NCBI GenBank assembly: GCA_038255145.1
Contig: JBBSLP010000017.1
Coordinates: 1 to 64,000 of the forward strand
Source of the DNA: WHTX01 sp038255145
GTDB lineage: Bacteria; Actinomycetota; Acidimicrobiia; Acidimicrobiales; CAIXPF01
DNA length: 64,000 nt
Reading direction: 5' to 3'
In this document: in pieces, positions 51,390-59,573 of the stretch
Numbering within the stretch: the stretch's first letter is position 1
Layout: each line of letters starts with the position of its first letter
Program-made: the position numbers and the translations under genes
The notes under the pieces: model-generated
What the model saw: the letters and a program-made list of their open reading frames with translations, nothing else
The model's database searches: none
What the model was told of the DNA's origin: nothing

Positions 51390-52613
51390 GTGCCCAGACG
51401 ACGCAAGCTCGCTCCCACCCTGCTCGCCTCCTCGATGGCGCTGGCCCTCGTCACCTCGTGCGCTGACGGTGGCGCGGGGACCGGCCCCACCACCAGCACC
51501 GCCGTCGACCCCCCGACCTCGACGACCGCCCCCACGACGACGGGCCCGACCACCCCCACCACGGGGCCGACGACCACGGCGCCGGCCACCACGGCCCCCG
51601 CCCCCACCACGACGGTGCCCGCCGGACCTCAGCAGTACGACGTGACCACCGTGGCCTCGGGCCTCGAGGTGCCCTGGGGCATCGCCTTCCTCGGCGACGG
51701 ACGGGCCGTGGTCTCCCAGCGCAAGTCGGGCCAGGTCGTGGCCATCACCCCCGACGGCACCATCAGCCCCGTGCTCACCCTGCCCTCGGTCGACCAGGGG
51801 GAAGGCGGGGCCCTGGGCCTGGCCATCGCGCCCGGCGACACCGGAGCCAACCCCACCGTGTACGCCTACATCACCACGGCCGGGGACAACCGGGTGGTGA
51901 AGTTCACCCTGGGCAGCGACACGGTGACCCCGGTGCTGACCGGCATCCCCGCGGCGTCCAACCACAACGGTGGGCGCATCGCCTTCGGCCCCGACGGCTT
52001 CCTGTACGTGGCCACCGGCGACGCCACCGTGCGTCCCGACGCCCAGGACCAGACGTCCCTGGCCGGCAAGATCCTGAGGATCACCACCGACGGGCAGCCC
52101 GCCCCCGGCAACCCCTTCCCCGGTAGCCCGGTGTGGAGCCTGGGCCACCGCAACGTCCAGGGCCTGACCTGGGACGCCGAGGGTCGTCTGTACGAGTCCG
52201 AGCTGGGCCAGGACACCTACGACGAGGTCAACATCATCGTGGCCGGGGCCAACTACGGCTGGCCCGAGGTCGAGGGCGTGGGCGGCGATCCCACCTACGT
52301 CGACCCCATCTCGGTGTGGACCACCGACGAGAGCTCACCCAGTGGTGCCCTCATCGCCAAGGACAGCGCGCTCGTGGCCTGGAACGGCGACCTGTTCGTG
52401 GCCGGCCTTCGCGGCGCCCGCCTGTGGCGCCTGGACCTGAACCCCGACGGCACCGTGGCCGGACGGGAGGCCCTGCTCACCGGCGAGTACGGCCGCCTGC
52501 GCACCGTCGTGCAGGCCCCGGACGGCAGCATCTGGGTGGCCACCTCCAACCGCGACGGCCGGGGGGACCCCGCCAGCGGTGACGACCGCATCCTGCGCAT
52601 CAGCCCCAAGTGA
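51390..52613 (+). CDS. Lipoprotein with PQQ-dependent sugar dehydrogenase-type propeller
   Basis: A 407-residue protein: basic signal peptide ending in LVTSC lipobox (cysteine near residue 23), a Thr/Pro-rich linker of about 45 residues, and a six-bladed glucose/sorbosone dehydrogenase propeller. Its blades show VPWGIAFLGDGRAVVSQRKSGQVVAI, NHNGGRIAFGPDGFLYVATGDAT (Ca/PQQ region), GKILRIT, GHRNVQGLTWDAEGRLYESELGQDTYDEVN and NYGWPEVEG, all typical of the family. Such secreted enzymes oxidise aldoses with PQQ; PQQ genes are not in the window. GTG 51390 is preferred over ATG 51285 because the signal peptide begins there. Confidence 0.85.
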   Translation: MPRRRKLAPTLLASSMALALVTSCADGGAGTGPTTSTAVDPPTSTTAPTTTGPTTPTTGPTTTAPATTAPAPTTTVPAGPQQYDVTTVASGLEVPWGIAFLGDGRAVVSQRKSGQVVAITPDGTISPVLTLPSVDQGEGGALGLAIAPGDTGANPTVYAYITTAGDNRVVKFTLGSDTVTPVLTGIPAASNHNGGRIAFGPDGFLYVATGDATVRPDAQDQTSLAGKILRITTDGQPAPGNPFPGSPVWSLGHRNVQGLTWDAEGRLYESELGQDTYDEVNIIVAGANYGWPEVEGVGGDPTYVDPISVWTTDESSPSGALIAKDSALVAWNGDLFVAGLRGARLWRLDLNPDGTVAGREALLTGEYGRLRTVVQAPDGSIWVATSNRDGRGDPASGDDRILRISPK

Positions 52614-52660
52614 GCTGATCCGCTGACCTGCTGATCGACCAACAGGTAGGTGTCGTCCGG

Positions 52661-52685
52661 CCCCGCCCGGTCCGTCCGGGTGGGG
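52661..52685 (+). terminator. Hairpin terminator between convergent genes
   Basis: CCCCGCCCGG (52661-52670) pairs with CCGGGTGGGG (52676-52685), including one G-T wobble, around loop TCCGT. It follows the sugar-dehydrogenase gene and precedes the stop of the leftward thioesterase gene. Confidence 0.6.
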
Positions 52686-52716
52686 CGGGACCGCGTTCAG
52701 CCCCGTGCAGCCGGGT

Positions 52717-53157
52717 TCAGCCGCCGACCACGTAGGTGGCCGTGGTCTGGGCCACCAGGCGACCGGGGTTCGACTCCTCGTAGACGTCGGCCAGCCCGTA
52801 GGCCACCTTGCGCCCCCGCTTGATGATGCGGGCCCGGCACAGCACGTCCTGGCCGCTGGCCGCGGGGCGCAGGAAGGTCGTCTTCAGCTCGTTGGTCAGG
52901 GCCAGGGGGACGATGCCCCCCCGGGTGAACACGGCGAAGTACACGGCGGCGTCGGCCAGGGCCATCATCACCGGGCCGCACACGAAGTCCACGGGTCGGG
53001 TCCAGCGGCGGTCGAACACCCAGCGGACGACGGCCTCGTCGGCGGCCAGCGCATCGCAGCGCATGCCGAACTGGCCGAAGAAGGGCAGCTCGGCGGCGGC
53101 GAAGGCGTTCACCTCGTCGACGGACACGTCGCTGGCGCTGACCTGGCTGTCGTTCAT
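52717..53157 (-). CDS. PaaI-like hotdog-fold thioesterase
   Basis: A 146-residue hotdog-fold protein. The pattern of FGQFGMRCDALAADEAVVRWVFDRRW, GPVMMALADAAVYFAVFT (the long central helix) and TNELKTTFLRPAASGQDVLCRARIIKRGRKVAYGLADVYEE is that of PaaI-type acyl-CoA thioesterases, which hydrolyse aryl- or acyl-CoA esters and salvage CoA. The aspartate in ALADAA is at the place of the usual catalytic Asp. GGAGGG precedes ATG 53157. Confidence 0.8.
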   Translation of the reverse strand: MNDSQVSASDVSVDEVNAFAAAELPFFGQFGMRCDALAADEAVVRWVFDRRWTRPVDFVCGPVMMALADAAVYFAVFTRGGIVPLALTNELKTTFLRPAASGQDVLCRARIIKRGRKVAYGLADVYEESNPGRLVAQTTATYVVGG

Positions 53158-53211
53158 GTGCCCTCCGACCTGTCGTCCGGCCGGGGACGTTACGTCAGTC
53201 GGTGGGCGGGA

Positions 53212-54231
53212 TCAGCGGTGGGGCAGGTCCGGCGGACGGGCCGGAGGGGCGCCGGGGGGCGCCGGTCCCGTCACCGGCGGGTAGCCCTGTGGCGGTCCCG
53301 GCGGTGGGTCCACGGGCCAGGCCGCCGGGGGAGCGGTGGGGTCGACGGGCACGGGGGTGGCGCCGGCGCCACCGTCGGGAGGGGGGAGGTCGCGCGACGC
53401 CCACCCGGGCGAAGCGGTCTCCGGCGGCGTGGCCGGCCACGGCTCCAGCCCGTCGCCACCCGCGCCTCGGGGCCCGTCGCCCGCCGAGCTCAGGATGGGT
53501 CGCCGGGAGGGCCGGCGCCGCTCGTCGAGCATGATCCAGCCGAAGGCGCCGGCCACGGCCACCAGACCCAGGCCCAACGACAGCAGCCCCCACGGCGGTC
53601 TGGAACCACCCACGGTGGTGGTCTCGGCCACCAGGCGCTGGCGGCGGTCACCGACGGTCAGGTTCCAGGCGAAGCGGCCGCCGTCGACGCGATCGGCGTT
53701 GTGCTGCAGGGCCTGGCCCGGCAGTTGCACGCTCACCTTGACGTGGAGGCCGTCGGCCGCGGCCCGGGTCGCCGGGGGCAGCTCGGCCGTTGCCGGCAGC
53801 ATGGCCGCGGCCTCGAAGTACCAACCCGTGGGCGTGCGGGCCACAGCGAACTGGTCGAGGGACAACCGGGCTCCGGTGTCGCCCAGGGAGCCCTCGGCGG
53901 CGTCGGCCATGTCGGCCAGCACCCCGTCGAAATCCTCCATGCGCTCGGCCAACTGATCGAGGTCCTCGAAGCGGGCCCGGAGCTCGGTGCCCACGAACCC
54001 GGCGTTCCGGTAGGGCTCCGCGGTCATGCCCGGGGGCAGGTCGCGGGGGACGAGCAGGGTGGCGCCCTGGTCCTCGGTGTCGATCAGCGCCAGCGTGGAT
54101 TCATCGACCGCTTCGAGTATGCGCAGCTCACCGCTACCGTCGCGCTTCACCTCGAGGTCGACCTGGCCGCGCAGGCAGCCGCTCGTCAGCAGGACGAGGC
54201 AGCCCAGCAGCAGGACGAACCGGTGGCGCAC
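53212..54231 (-). CDS. LppM-like lipoprotein with C-terminal membrane helix
   Basis: A 339-residue protein. The signal peptide ends in LLTSGC (C19). The domain that follows (GQVDLEVKRDGSGELRILEAVDESTLALIDTED and onward, with a long helical region LDQLAERMEDFDGVLADM) is arranged like the LppM family of mycobacteria, whose outer domain binds lipids. A single helix (WGLLSLGLGLVAVAGAFGWIM) anchors it in the membrane, and the last 95 residues form a Pro/Gly-rich cytoplasmic tail. GTG 54231 has CAGACT six bases upstream. Adjacent genes give no operon context. Confidence 0.7.
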   Translation of the reverse strand: MRHRFVLLLGCLVLLTSGCLRGQVDLEVKRDGSGELRILEAVDESTLALIDTEDQGATLLVPRDLPPGMTAEPYRNAGFVGTELRARFEDLDQLAERMEDFDGVLADMADAAEGSLGDTGARLSLDQFAVARTPTGWYFEAAAMLPATAELPPATRAAADGLHVKVSVQLPGQALQHNADRVDGGRFAWNLTVGDRRQRLVAETTTVGGSRPPWGLLSLGLGLVAVAGAFGWIMLDERRRPSRRPILSSAGDGPRGAGGDGLEPWPATPPETASPGWASRDLPPPDGGAGATPVPVDPTAPPAAWPVDPPPGPPQGYPPVTGPAPPGAPPARPPDLPHR

Positions 54232-54346
54232 GGCACAAGTCTGCCCGAGTGGCGGCCTTCTGGGCGCCGAAGGCAGCGATAGCGTTCCGATCGATGTCGG
54301 CGAGGCCTGCTGCTGCCCGCCGGACGAAGGGGGAAGGGGAACGGCA

Positions 54347-54937
54347 ATGGGAACGCAGAACACCGAGTTCGAGCTGTCCGGGGTCAACCACATCGCACTG
54401 GTCAGCCGGGACATGGCCCGCACCACCGAGTTCTATCGGGACGTGCTCGGCATGCCCCTGACCAAGACGCTGAACATCCCCAACGGGGGCCAGCACTTCT
54501 TCTTCGACATGGGCAACAACGACAGCCTGGCCTTCTTCTGGTTCCCCCATGCCCCGGCCGGCCAGCCCGGGGTGTCCTCGCCTGGGGCCATGCCCGGCGG
54601 CGGTGACATCGTCAGCGCCCACGGCTCCATGAACCACCTGTCCTTCAACGTGCCCCTCGAGCGCTTCGAGGAGTACCACGCCAAGCTGGCGGCCAAGGGC
54701 GTGCCCGTGTCCCGCATCCTCGACCACGACGACAGCCCGTCGACCGTGGCCCGCGAGTTCCACCCCGGCGTGTTCGTGCGCTCGTTCTACTTCCAGGGCC
54801 CCGATGGTGAACTGCTCGAGTTCGCCGCCTGGACCCGGGCCATGAACGAATCAGACGTCAACGTCGACCCCGTCGATGCCACCGGCACCCCGGTGCCCAT
54901 GATCACCGGTGCGGCCGCGGTGGCCGGCGGCGCCTGA
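54347..54937 (+). CDS. VOC-family (glyoxalase/dioxygenase fold) protein
   Basis: A 196-residue protein with two paired beta-alpha-beta3 modules. It shows VNHIALVSRDMARTTEFYRDVLGMPL, HFFFDMGNNDSLAFFWFP, MNHLSFNVPLERFEEYHAKLAAKGVPV and FYFQGPDGELLEFAAW. Histidines in NHIAL and NHLSF and the glutamate in LLEFAAW would be the metal ligands, as in extradiol dioxygenases and glyoxalases. The C-terminal 35 residues are a flexible Ala/Asp/Thr tail. GGGGAAGGGGA precedes ATG 54347. Substrate unknown. Confidence 0.85.
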   Translation: MGTQNTEFELSGVNHIALVSRDMARTTEFYRDVLGMPLTKTLNIPNGGQHFFFDMGNNDSLAFFWFPHAPAGQPGVSSPGAMPGGGDIVSAHGSMNHLSFNVPLERFEEYHAKLAAKGVPVSRILDHDDSPSTVAREFHPGVFVRSFYFQGPDGELLEFAAWTRAMNESDVNVDPVDATGTPVPMITGAAAVAGGA

Positions 54938-55015
54938 GCCCTCAGCTGCGCTTCCCCGTGGCGCCCGACCGACCGTCGGGTTGCCCGGGGGGCCGCCACC
55001 GGCGATGCTCGGTGG

Positions 55016-55345
55016 GTGACCGTCGTGAAGATCAACGCCATCACCGTGCCCGAAGGTTCGGGGGACGAGCTGGCCAACCGGTTCGCCGCCCGGGCCGGAG
55101 CCGTCGACGACCGTGAGGGCTTCGAGGGCTTCGAGCTGCTCAAGCCCACGGACGGCCGCAACGTCTGGCTGGTGGTGACCCGCTGGAAGGACGAGGACTC
55201 GTTCAACGCCTGGGTCAGCTCGCCCGCCTTCGGCCACGGTCACCAGGGGGCCGGCCGCCCCGCCGCCCATGGGGGCCCCGTGTCCGTCAGCTCCGAGGTG
55301 TGGGGCTACGAGACCACCGTCACCTCGCCGGGCAACAACGGCTGA
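55016..55345 (+). CDS. MhuD-like haem-degrading monooxygenase
   Basis: A 109-residue ABM-fold protein resembling the mycobacterial haem oxygenase MhuD, which binds haem and releases iron. The start VVKINAITVP with N7, the strand EGFEGFELLKPTDG, VVTRWKDEDSFNAWV with W66, and a following histidine (FGHGH, 74 or 76) match the residues that shape MhuD activity (N7, W66, H75). The C-terminal strand is VSVSSEVWGYETTV. It is a short dimeric enzyme in this family. It sits in front of surE, separated by a strong hairpin, so it is probably a single gene for iron acquisition. Confidence 0.78.
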   Translation: MTVVKINAITVPEGSGDELANRFAARAGAVDDREGFEGFELLKPTDGRNVWLVVTRWKDEDSFNAWVSSPAFGHGHQGAGRPAAHGGPVSVSSEVWGYETTVTSPGNNG

Positions 55346-55376
55346 CGTCGCCGGGCGAGCACCGCTGACACCGTCG

Positions 55377-55406
55377 ACAGGGGGTCACGCCGGCGTCACC
55401 CCCTGT
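55377..55406. terminator. Strong hairpin between the haem oxygenase gene and surE
   Basis: ACAGGGGGT (55377-55385) pairs with ACCCCCTGT (55398-55406), and the inner ACGCC/GGCGT can extend the stem after one C-C mismatch. It lies 31 bases after the stop at 55345. Confidence 0.75.
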
Positions 55407-55431
55407 TGGCATCGTCGTCACCCGTCCCGGG

Positions 55432-55437
55432 TACCTT
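55432..55437 (+). promoter_or_regulatory. Candidate -10 element TACCTT (leaderless) for surE
   Basis: TACCTT ends seven bases before GTG 55445. Confidence 0.4.
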
Positions 55438-55444
55438 CGCCGTC

Positions 55445-56284
55445 GTGCGCATACTCGTGACGAACGACGACGGGATCGATTCGGTCGGGCTCCACGCCCT
55501 CGCCGCGGCCATGGGCCAGCACGGCGAGGTGGTGATCGTGGCCCCCGACACCGAGTACTCCGGAGCGGGGGCCGCCATCGGTGCCCTCAGCGTGATCCAG
55601 CCCGAGGTCAAGCGGGTGGCGGTGAACGCCCCCGGCCTCGAGGGTGTGGCGGCGTGGACGGTCAGTGGCCCCCCGGCCCTGTGCATCTACTTCGCCAAGC
55701 TGGGCGCCTTCGGCGCCCTGCCCGACCTGGTGGTCTCGGGCATCAACCCCGGGGCCAACGTGGGCCGGTCCATCTACCACTCGGGCACGGTGGGGGCCTG
55801 CCTCACCGCCCGCACCGGGGGCATCCCCTCCGTCGCGGTGAGCCAGGAGGTCTCGGCCACGGCCGAGGTCGAGGGTCAGGGCTTCGAGGAGGCCCTCGGT
55901 GACCAGCTGTGGGACAGCGCGGCCACCGTCGCCGCCCACATCGTGGGCGGGCTGCTGGCCCAGCCCCCGGTGGGCGACGTGCCCGTGCTCAACATCAACG
56001 TGCCCAACCTTCCCCTCGACGAGATCAAGGGGTGGCGGTTCTGCGAGGTGGGCTCGACCCCGCCCCGGGCCCTGTCCTCGGTCACCCTCGAGGAGCGGCC
56101 GGGCAAAGAGGGCTCGTTCCGGGTTGTCATGGCCTACGGCGCCCGCAACGTGCTGCCCCCCGAGGTCGACGGCGGCGCCGTGGACGACGGCTACGTGGCC
56201 CTCAGCTGGCTGAGCCGGATCGAGCACCGGGACGCCGGGGCCAGCGGTCTCGACGCGGCCCTCGACGCCCTGCTGCTGCGCTGA
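55445..56284 (+). CDS. surE: 5'/3'-nucleotidase SurE
   Basis: A 279-residue SurE protein, a metal-dependent phosphatase acting on nucleoside 5'- and 3'-monophosphates. The N-terminal RILVTNDDGIDSVGLHALA holds the metal-binding Asp pair, VIVAPDTEYSGAGAAIGALS carries the loop with the conserved Ser, VSGINPGANVGRSIYHSGTVGAC supplies the asparagine and the GTVGA signature, and LNINVPN closes the fold. The family is usually 250-270 residues, so the length fits. Start GTG 55445 begins exactly at the conserved strand. It is convergent with a carboxymuconolactone-decarboxylase-family gene. Confidence 0.92.
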   Translation: MRILVTNDDGIDSVGLHALAAAMGQHGEVVIVAPDTEYSGAGAAIGALSVIQPEVKRVAVNAPGLEGVAAWTVSGPPALCIYFAKLGAFGALPDLVVSGINPGANVGRSIYHSGTVGACLTARTGGIPSVAVSQEVSATAEVEGQGFEEALGDQLWDSAATVAAHIVGGLLAQPPVGDVPVLNINVPNLPLDEIKGWRFCEVGSTPPRALSSVTLEERPGKEGSFRVVMAYGARNVLPPEVDGGAVDDGYVALSWLSRIEHRDAGASGLDAALDALLLR

Positions 56285-56285
56285 T

Positions 56286-57125
56286 CTATCGGTCGAGCTT
56301 GGTGAAGGCCTTGCGGGTGGCCCGCATGCCGTCGACGGCCTTGGGCACGCCGGCGTAGATGCACATCATGGTCATGGTCTCCTCGATCTCGGTCCGGCTC
56401 AGCCCGTGGTTGAGCCCGGCCGGCACGTGGAAGGCCAGCTCCTCGACCTGGCCGAGGGCGGCCAGCATGGAGATGACGACCAGGGAGCGGTCCCGGCGCG
56501 AGAGCTGGGGCCGGCTCCACACCTCGCCGAAGGCCCAGTGGAAGGCGATGGTGCCCACCGCGCCCAGGGCTTCTTCCATGGCAGCCAGGTCGGCGTCGGG
56601 ATCGGGGTTCGAGCGGCCCCCGGTCAGGGTGCGGCGGACGTCGGCGGCGTCGATGCGGCGCTGCTCGTCGCTCTTGCGCTCGGCCGGCGGGCGTCCCTCG
56701 ACCCGGGTGGTGCCGTCCTTGCGGTTCCACACCGCGTCGATGTGGCGGCTCGAGGCCATGGCCGCGGGGAACCCGCCGTAGACGGCGCAGTGCAGCAGCA
56801 CCTCCTCGATCTCCTCCCGGCTGAGGCCGATGTCGAGGGCGATCTCGGTGTGGGCCTCGAGCTCTTCGCCCCGGGCGTGGACCATGAGGGCGGACAGGCG
56901 GATGAAGGCCTGGTCACGAGGGGGGAGCACGGCCCGGCCCCACAGGTCACCCATGACCGTGTCCACGGCGAAGCTGCCCAGGGCACCGTGGCGGCGCTCC
57001 AGCCAGTTGGTGGCCCGCACGGCGTCGGCCTGTTCGCCCCGGGCGGCCCGGTAGGCGCCCAGCGCCCGCTCCCGTCGTGCTTCCCAGCTGCCCTCGTCCG
57101 TGCTCGCGCCCGTGTCCTCGGCCAT
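56286..57125 (-). CDS. Carboxymuconolactone decarboxylase-family protein, two domains
   Basis: A 279-residue protein with two CMD/AhpD-type helical domains, about residues 35-125 and 175-275. The first has FIRLSALMVHARGEELEAHTEIALDIGLSREEIEEVLLHCAVYGGFPAAMAS; the second VVISMLAALGQVEELAFHVPAGLNHGLSRTEIEETMTMMCIYAGVPKAVDGM. Neither contains the CxxC of AhpD peroxidase-partners, so it matches the gamma-carboxymuconolactone decarboxylase type. Fused double forms are known for lactone decarboxylation in aromatic catabolism. GGAGGAGACGACC precedes ATG 57125. Substrate not known. Confidence 0.85.
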   Translation of the reverse strand: MAEDTGASTDEGSWEARRERALGAYRAARGEQADAVRATNWLERRHGALGSFAVDTVMGDLWGRAVLPPRDQAFIRLSALMVHARGEELEAHTEIALDIGLSREEIEEVLLHCAVYGGFPAAMASSRHIDAVWNRKDGTTRVEGRPPAERKSDEQRRIDAADVRRTLTGGRSNPDPDADLAAMEEALGAVGTIAFHWAFGEVWSRPQLSRRDRSLVVISMLAALGQVEELAFHVPAGLNHGLSRTEIEETMTMMCIYAGVPKAVDGMRATRKAFTKLDR

Positions 57126-57280
57126 GGTCGTCTCCTCCGGTGGCTGGTCCCCACCCCGGTCGGCCTGGCGCCGGCCGGGGGTCGCTGGCGACCGTAGCCG
57201 CTGCCGTCGGGCCGACCGGGCGGATCCGGGGCCCCATCCTGACGGTGGGGTCAACTTGGGCGCCAGGGGTGTGGATGGGG

Positions 57281-57286
57281 CAGGAT
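57281..57286 (+). promoter_or_regulatory. Candidate -10 element CAGGAT (leaderless) for the LLM gene
   Basis: CAGGAT ends seven bases before ATG 57294, favouring that start over the ATG at 57285, which overlaps the element. Confidence 0.3.
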
Positions 57287-57293
57287 GCGACCC

Positions 57294-58211
57294 ATGGAGT
57301 GGGGGATTCACCTGCCGCACCTGGGACGCCAGGCGTCCCGGGAGGCGCTCATCACGTTCGCCCAGAAGGCCGAGGCCCTGGGCTTCCACTCCGGATGGGT
57401 CAGCGACCATGTCGTCTGGCCCCGCGACATCACGTCGAAGTACCCCTACACCGACGACGGGTCCTTCCCGGCCACCCCGGACATGGCCTGGCTCGACCCC
57501 ATCGGCACCATGTTCTTCGTGGCCGCCGTCACCGAGCGCATCAAGCTCGCCCCCACCGTGCTCGTGCTGGGCTACCGGCCCCCGATCCTGACGGCCAAGG
57601 CCATCGCCTCGCTCGACGTGCTGTCGGGTGGGCGGGTCATCTTCGGCGTCGGCGTGGGCTGGATGCGCGAGGAGTTCGACGTCATCGGCATGCCCTTCGA
57701 CCACCGCGGCGCCCGGGCCGACGAGCAGCTCGAGCTGTTCCAGGTGCTGGTCTCCCAGGAGAACCCCAGCTTCGACGGCCGCTACTACTCCATCCCCGAG
57801 GTCGGCTTCGAGCCCAAGCCCGTGCAGGACCACATCCCCATCTGGGTGGGTGGGTCCAGCGAGCCCGCGTTCAAGCGCGTCGTGCGCTTCGGTGACGCCT
57901 TCCACGCCGCCTTCGAGCCGGTGGAGACGGTGAAGGCGAGCTGGGCCCGCATAGGCGAGCTGTGTGACGAGGCCGGCCGCAGCCGCGACGAGCTCACCCT
58001 GTCCATCCGGCTCTACCTCGACCCCGCCTCGATCATGACGGCGTCCAAGTCGGTGGCCGGCTCACCGGCCCAGATGCTCGACACCATCGGCGCCTGGCGT
58101 GACATCGGGGTGACCAACATCGTGTTGGACCCGGTGACCCGGGGTGGCATCCCCGGTCGCATGGAGGCCATCGAGGCGTTCATGGATCAGGTGGGTTCCC
58201 AGGCGGACTGA
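57294..58211 (+). CDS. LLM-class F420-dependent oxidoreductase, copy 2
   Basis: A 305-residue luciferase-like enzyme of the TIGR03619-type F420-dependent group. It opens WGIHLPHLG, then AEALGFHSGWVSDHVVWPRD, RIKLAPTVLVLGYRPPILTAKAIASLDVLSGGRVIFGVGVGWMREEFDVIGMPF (typical of the subgroup) and PIWVGGSSEPAFKRVVRFGDAFHAAF. It is first in a tightly packed run with an MFS transporter, an R2-like oxidase and an SCP2-like protein, with one base separating it from the MFS gene. A role in oxidising the same imported compound is inferred. Confidence 0.87.
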   Translation: MEWGIHLPHLGRQASREALITFAQKAEALGFHSGWVSDHVVWPRDITSKYPYTDDGSFPATPDMAWLDPIGTMFFVAAVTERIKLAPTVLVLGYRPPILTAKAIASLDVLSGGRVIFGVGVGWMREEFDVIGMPFDHRGARADEQLELFQVLVSQENPSFDGRYYSIPEVGFEPKPVQDHIPIWVGGSSEPAFKRVVRFGDAFHAAFEPVETVKASWARIGELCDEAGRSRDELTLSIRLYLDPASIMTASKSVAGSPAQMLDTIGAWRDIGVTNIVLDPVTRGGIPGRMEAIEAFMDQVGSQAD

Positions 58212-58212
58212 C

Positions 58213-59565
58213 ATGACCTCCATCAGGCGGGTGCCCGGACGTGTCCCGCCGGCGGCCCGGTTCCTGCCCACGCGGGTCTTCTACGGCTGGTACGTCGTCG
58301 CCGGGTGCCTGATCATGATGTGGGTCACCGTGGGGGTGGGCTACTACGGCCTGTCCATCTTCCTGCGTCCCCTGCAGGACGAGCACGACTGGTCCGCCGC
58401 CGTGGTGTCGGGAGCCACGGGCCTCTACTTCGCCGTGTCGGGGGTCTCCGCCTTCTTCGTCGGCCCCTTCATCGACCGCAAGGGCCCCCTCAAGGCCATG
58501 GCCCTGGGCATCGTCCTCACTGCGGCCAGCGCCGCCGCCGTGGGCTTCGTGCACAGCGTCTGGCAGCTCTACCTGGCCTACGCGGTCATGGCCGGCGCCT
58601 TCGGCATGGGGGCCTCGGTGTCGGTGGGCTCGATCATGTCCAAGTGGTTCATCCACCACCGGGCCAAGGCCATCTCGGCCTCCTCCACGGGGGTGTCCCT
58701 GGGCGGCGCCACCCTGGTGCCCCTGGGCACGTACCTGATCGAGCGGGGCGGGCTGCACCTGGGGGCGCCCGTGCTCGGCGCCCTGGTGGCGCTGGTGGCC
58801 CTGCCCGTCCTCTACCTGGTCATCTGCCCCGACCCTGCCGACATGGGCCTGCGGGCCGACGGGTACGGCGGTCCCGAGGGGGTGAGCCCGCGGCACCGCT
58901 CCCGGGTGCAGCTGTCGTCCCAGTACCGCCAGTGGACCCGGAGCCAGGCCTTCCACACGAGTTCGTTCTGGGCCATCCTCATCGGCTTCGCCCTGGCCCT
59001 GGCCACCCAGACCGCGGTGCTGATCCACCAGCTGTCGTTCCTGCAGGACCCCGACAAGCTGGGTTCGCGCTCCGCCGCGGCCCTGGCCGTGACCACGACC
59101 ACCATCGGCTCCATCGTGGCTCGCCTGGTGGTGGGCCAGTTCTTCGCCGACAAGGCCGACAAGCGGGTCATGTCGGTGGTGCTGTTCTTCCTCCAGGCCG
59201 TGGCCGTGGCCCTCTACACCGTGGTCGGCGGCACCCTGGCCATCTACGCCGTGGCCCTGCTGTTCGGCTTCACCATCGGCAACGTCTACATGATGCAGTC
59301 GCTGCTGACGTCGGAGATCTTCGGCATGTTGTCCTTCGGCACCGTCTACGGCGTGGTCTCGCTGTCGGGCCAGATCGGTAGCGGCGTCGGGCTGGTGTTC
59401 ATGGGCTGGGCCCACGACTGGAGCGGCGGCTACCGCATGCCCTTCCTGGTCCTGGCGGCCGGGAACGTCGTCGCCGCCGTGGCCATCGCCTTCGCCCGCC
59501 CTGTGACGGCCGACACCGCTAGCGTGAGGGCCAGCGCCGACGTGGGGGCACCTGTCGGCGGATAG
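58213..59565 (+). CDS. MFS transporter (oxalate/monocarboxylate-type family)
   Basis: A 450-residue major facilitator with about 12 membrane segments. The opening FYGWYVVAGCLIMMWVTVGVGYYGLSIFLRPLQDEHDWS, the loop GPFIDRKGPLKAMALGIVL between helices 2 and 3, FGMGASVSVGSIMSKWFIHHRAKAISASSTGVSLGG, and the central cytoplasmic loop with SSQYRQWTRSQAFHTSSFW are typical of OFA/monocarboxylate-type carriers. It probably imports or exports an organic anion. It starts one base after the LLM stop and ends eight bases before the R2-like gene, so the four genes are likely one operon. Confidence 0.87.
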   Translation: MTSIRRVPGRVPPAARFLPTRVFYGWYVVAGCLIMMWVTVGVGYYGLSIFLRPLQDEHDWSAAVVSGATGLYFAVSGVSAFFVGPFIDRKGPLKAMALGIVLTAASAAAVGFVHSVWQLYLAYAVMAGAFGMGASVSVGSIMSKWFIHHRAKAISASSTGVSLGGATLVPLGTYLIERGGLHLGAPVLGALVALVALPVLYLVICPDPADMGLRADGYGGPEGVSPRHRSRVQLSSQYRQWTRSQAFHTSSFWAILIGFALALATQTAVLIHQLSFLQDPDKLGSRSAAALAVTTTTIGSIVARLVVGQFFADKADKRVMSVVLFFLQAVAVALYTVVGGTLAIYAVALLFGFTIGNVYMMQSLLTSEIFGMLSFGTVYGVVSLSGQIGSGVGLVFMGWAHDWSGGYRMPFLVLAAGNVVAAVAIAFARPVTADTASVRASADVGAPVGG

Positions 59566-59573
59566 GGGGTGTC

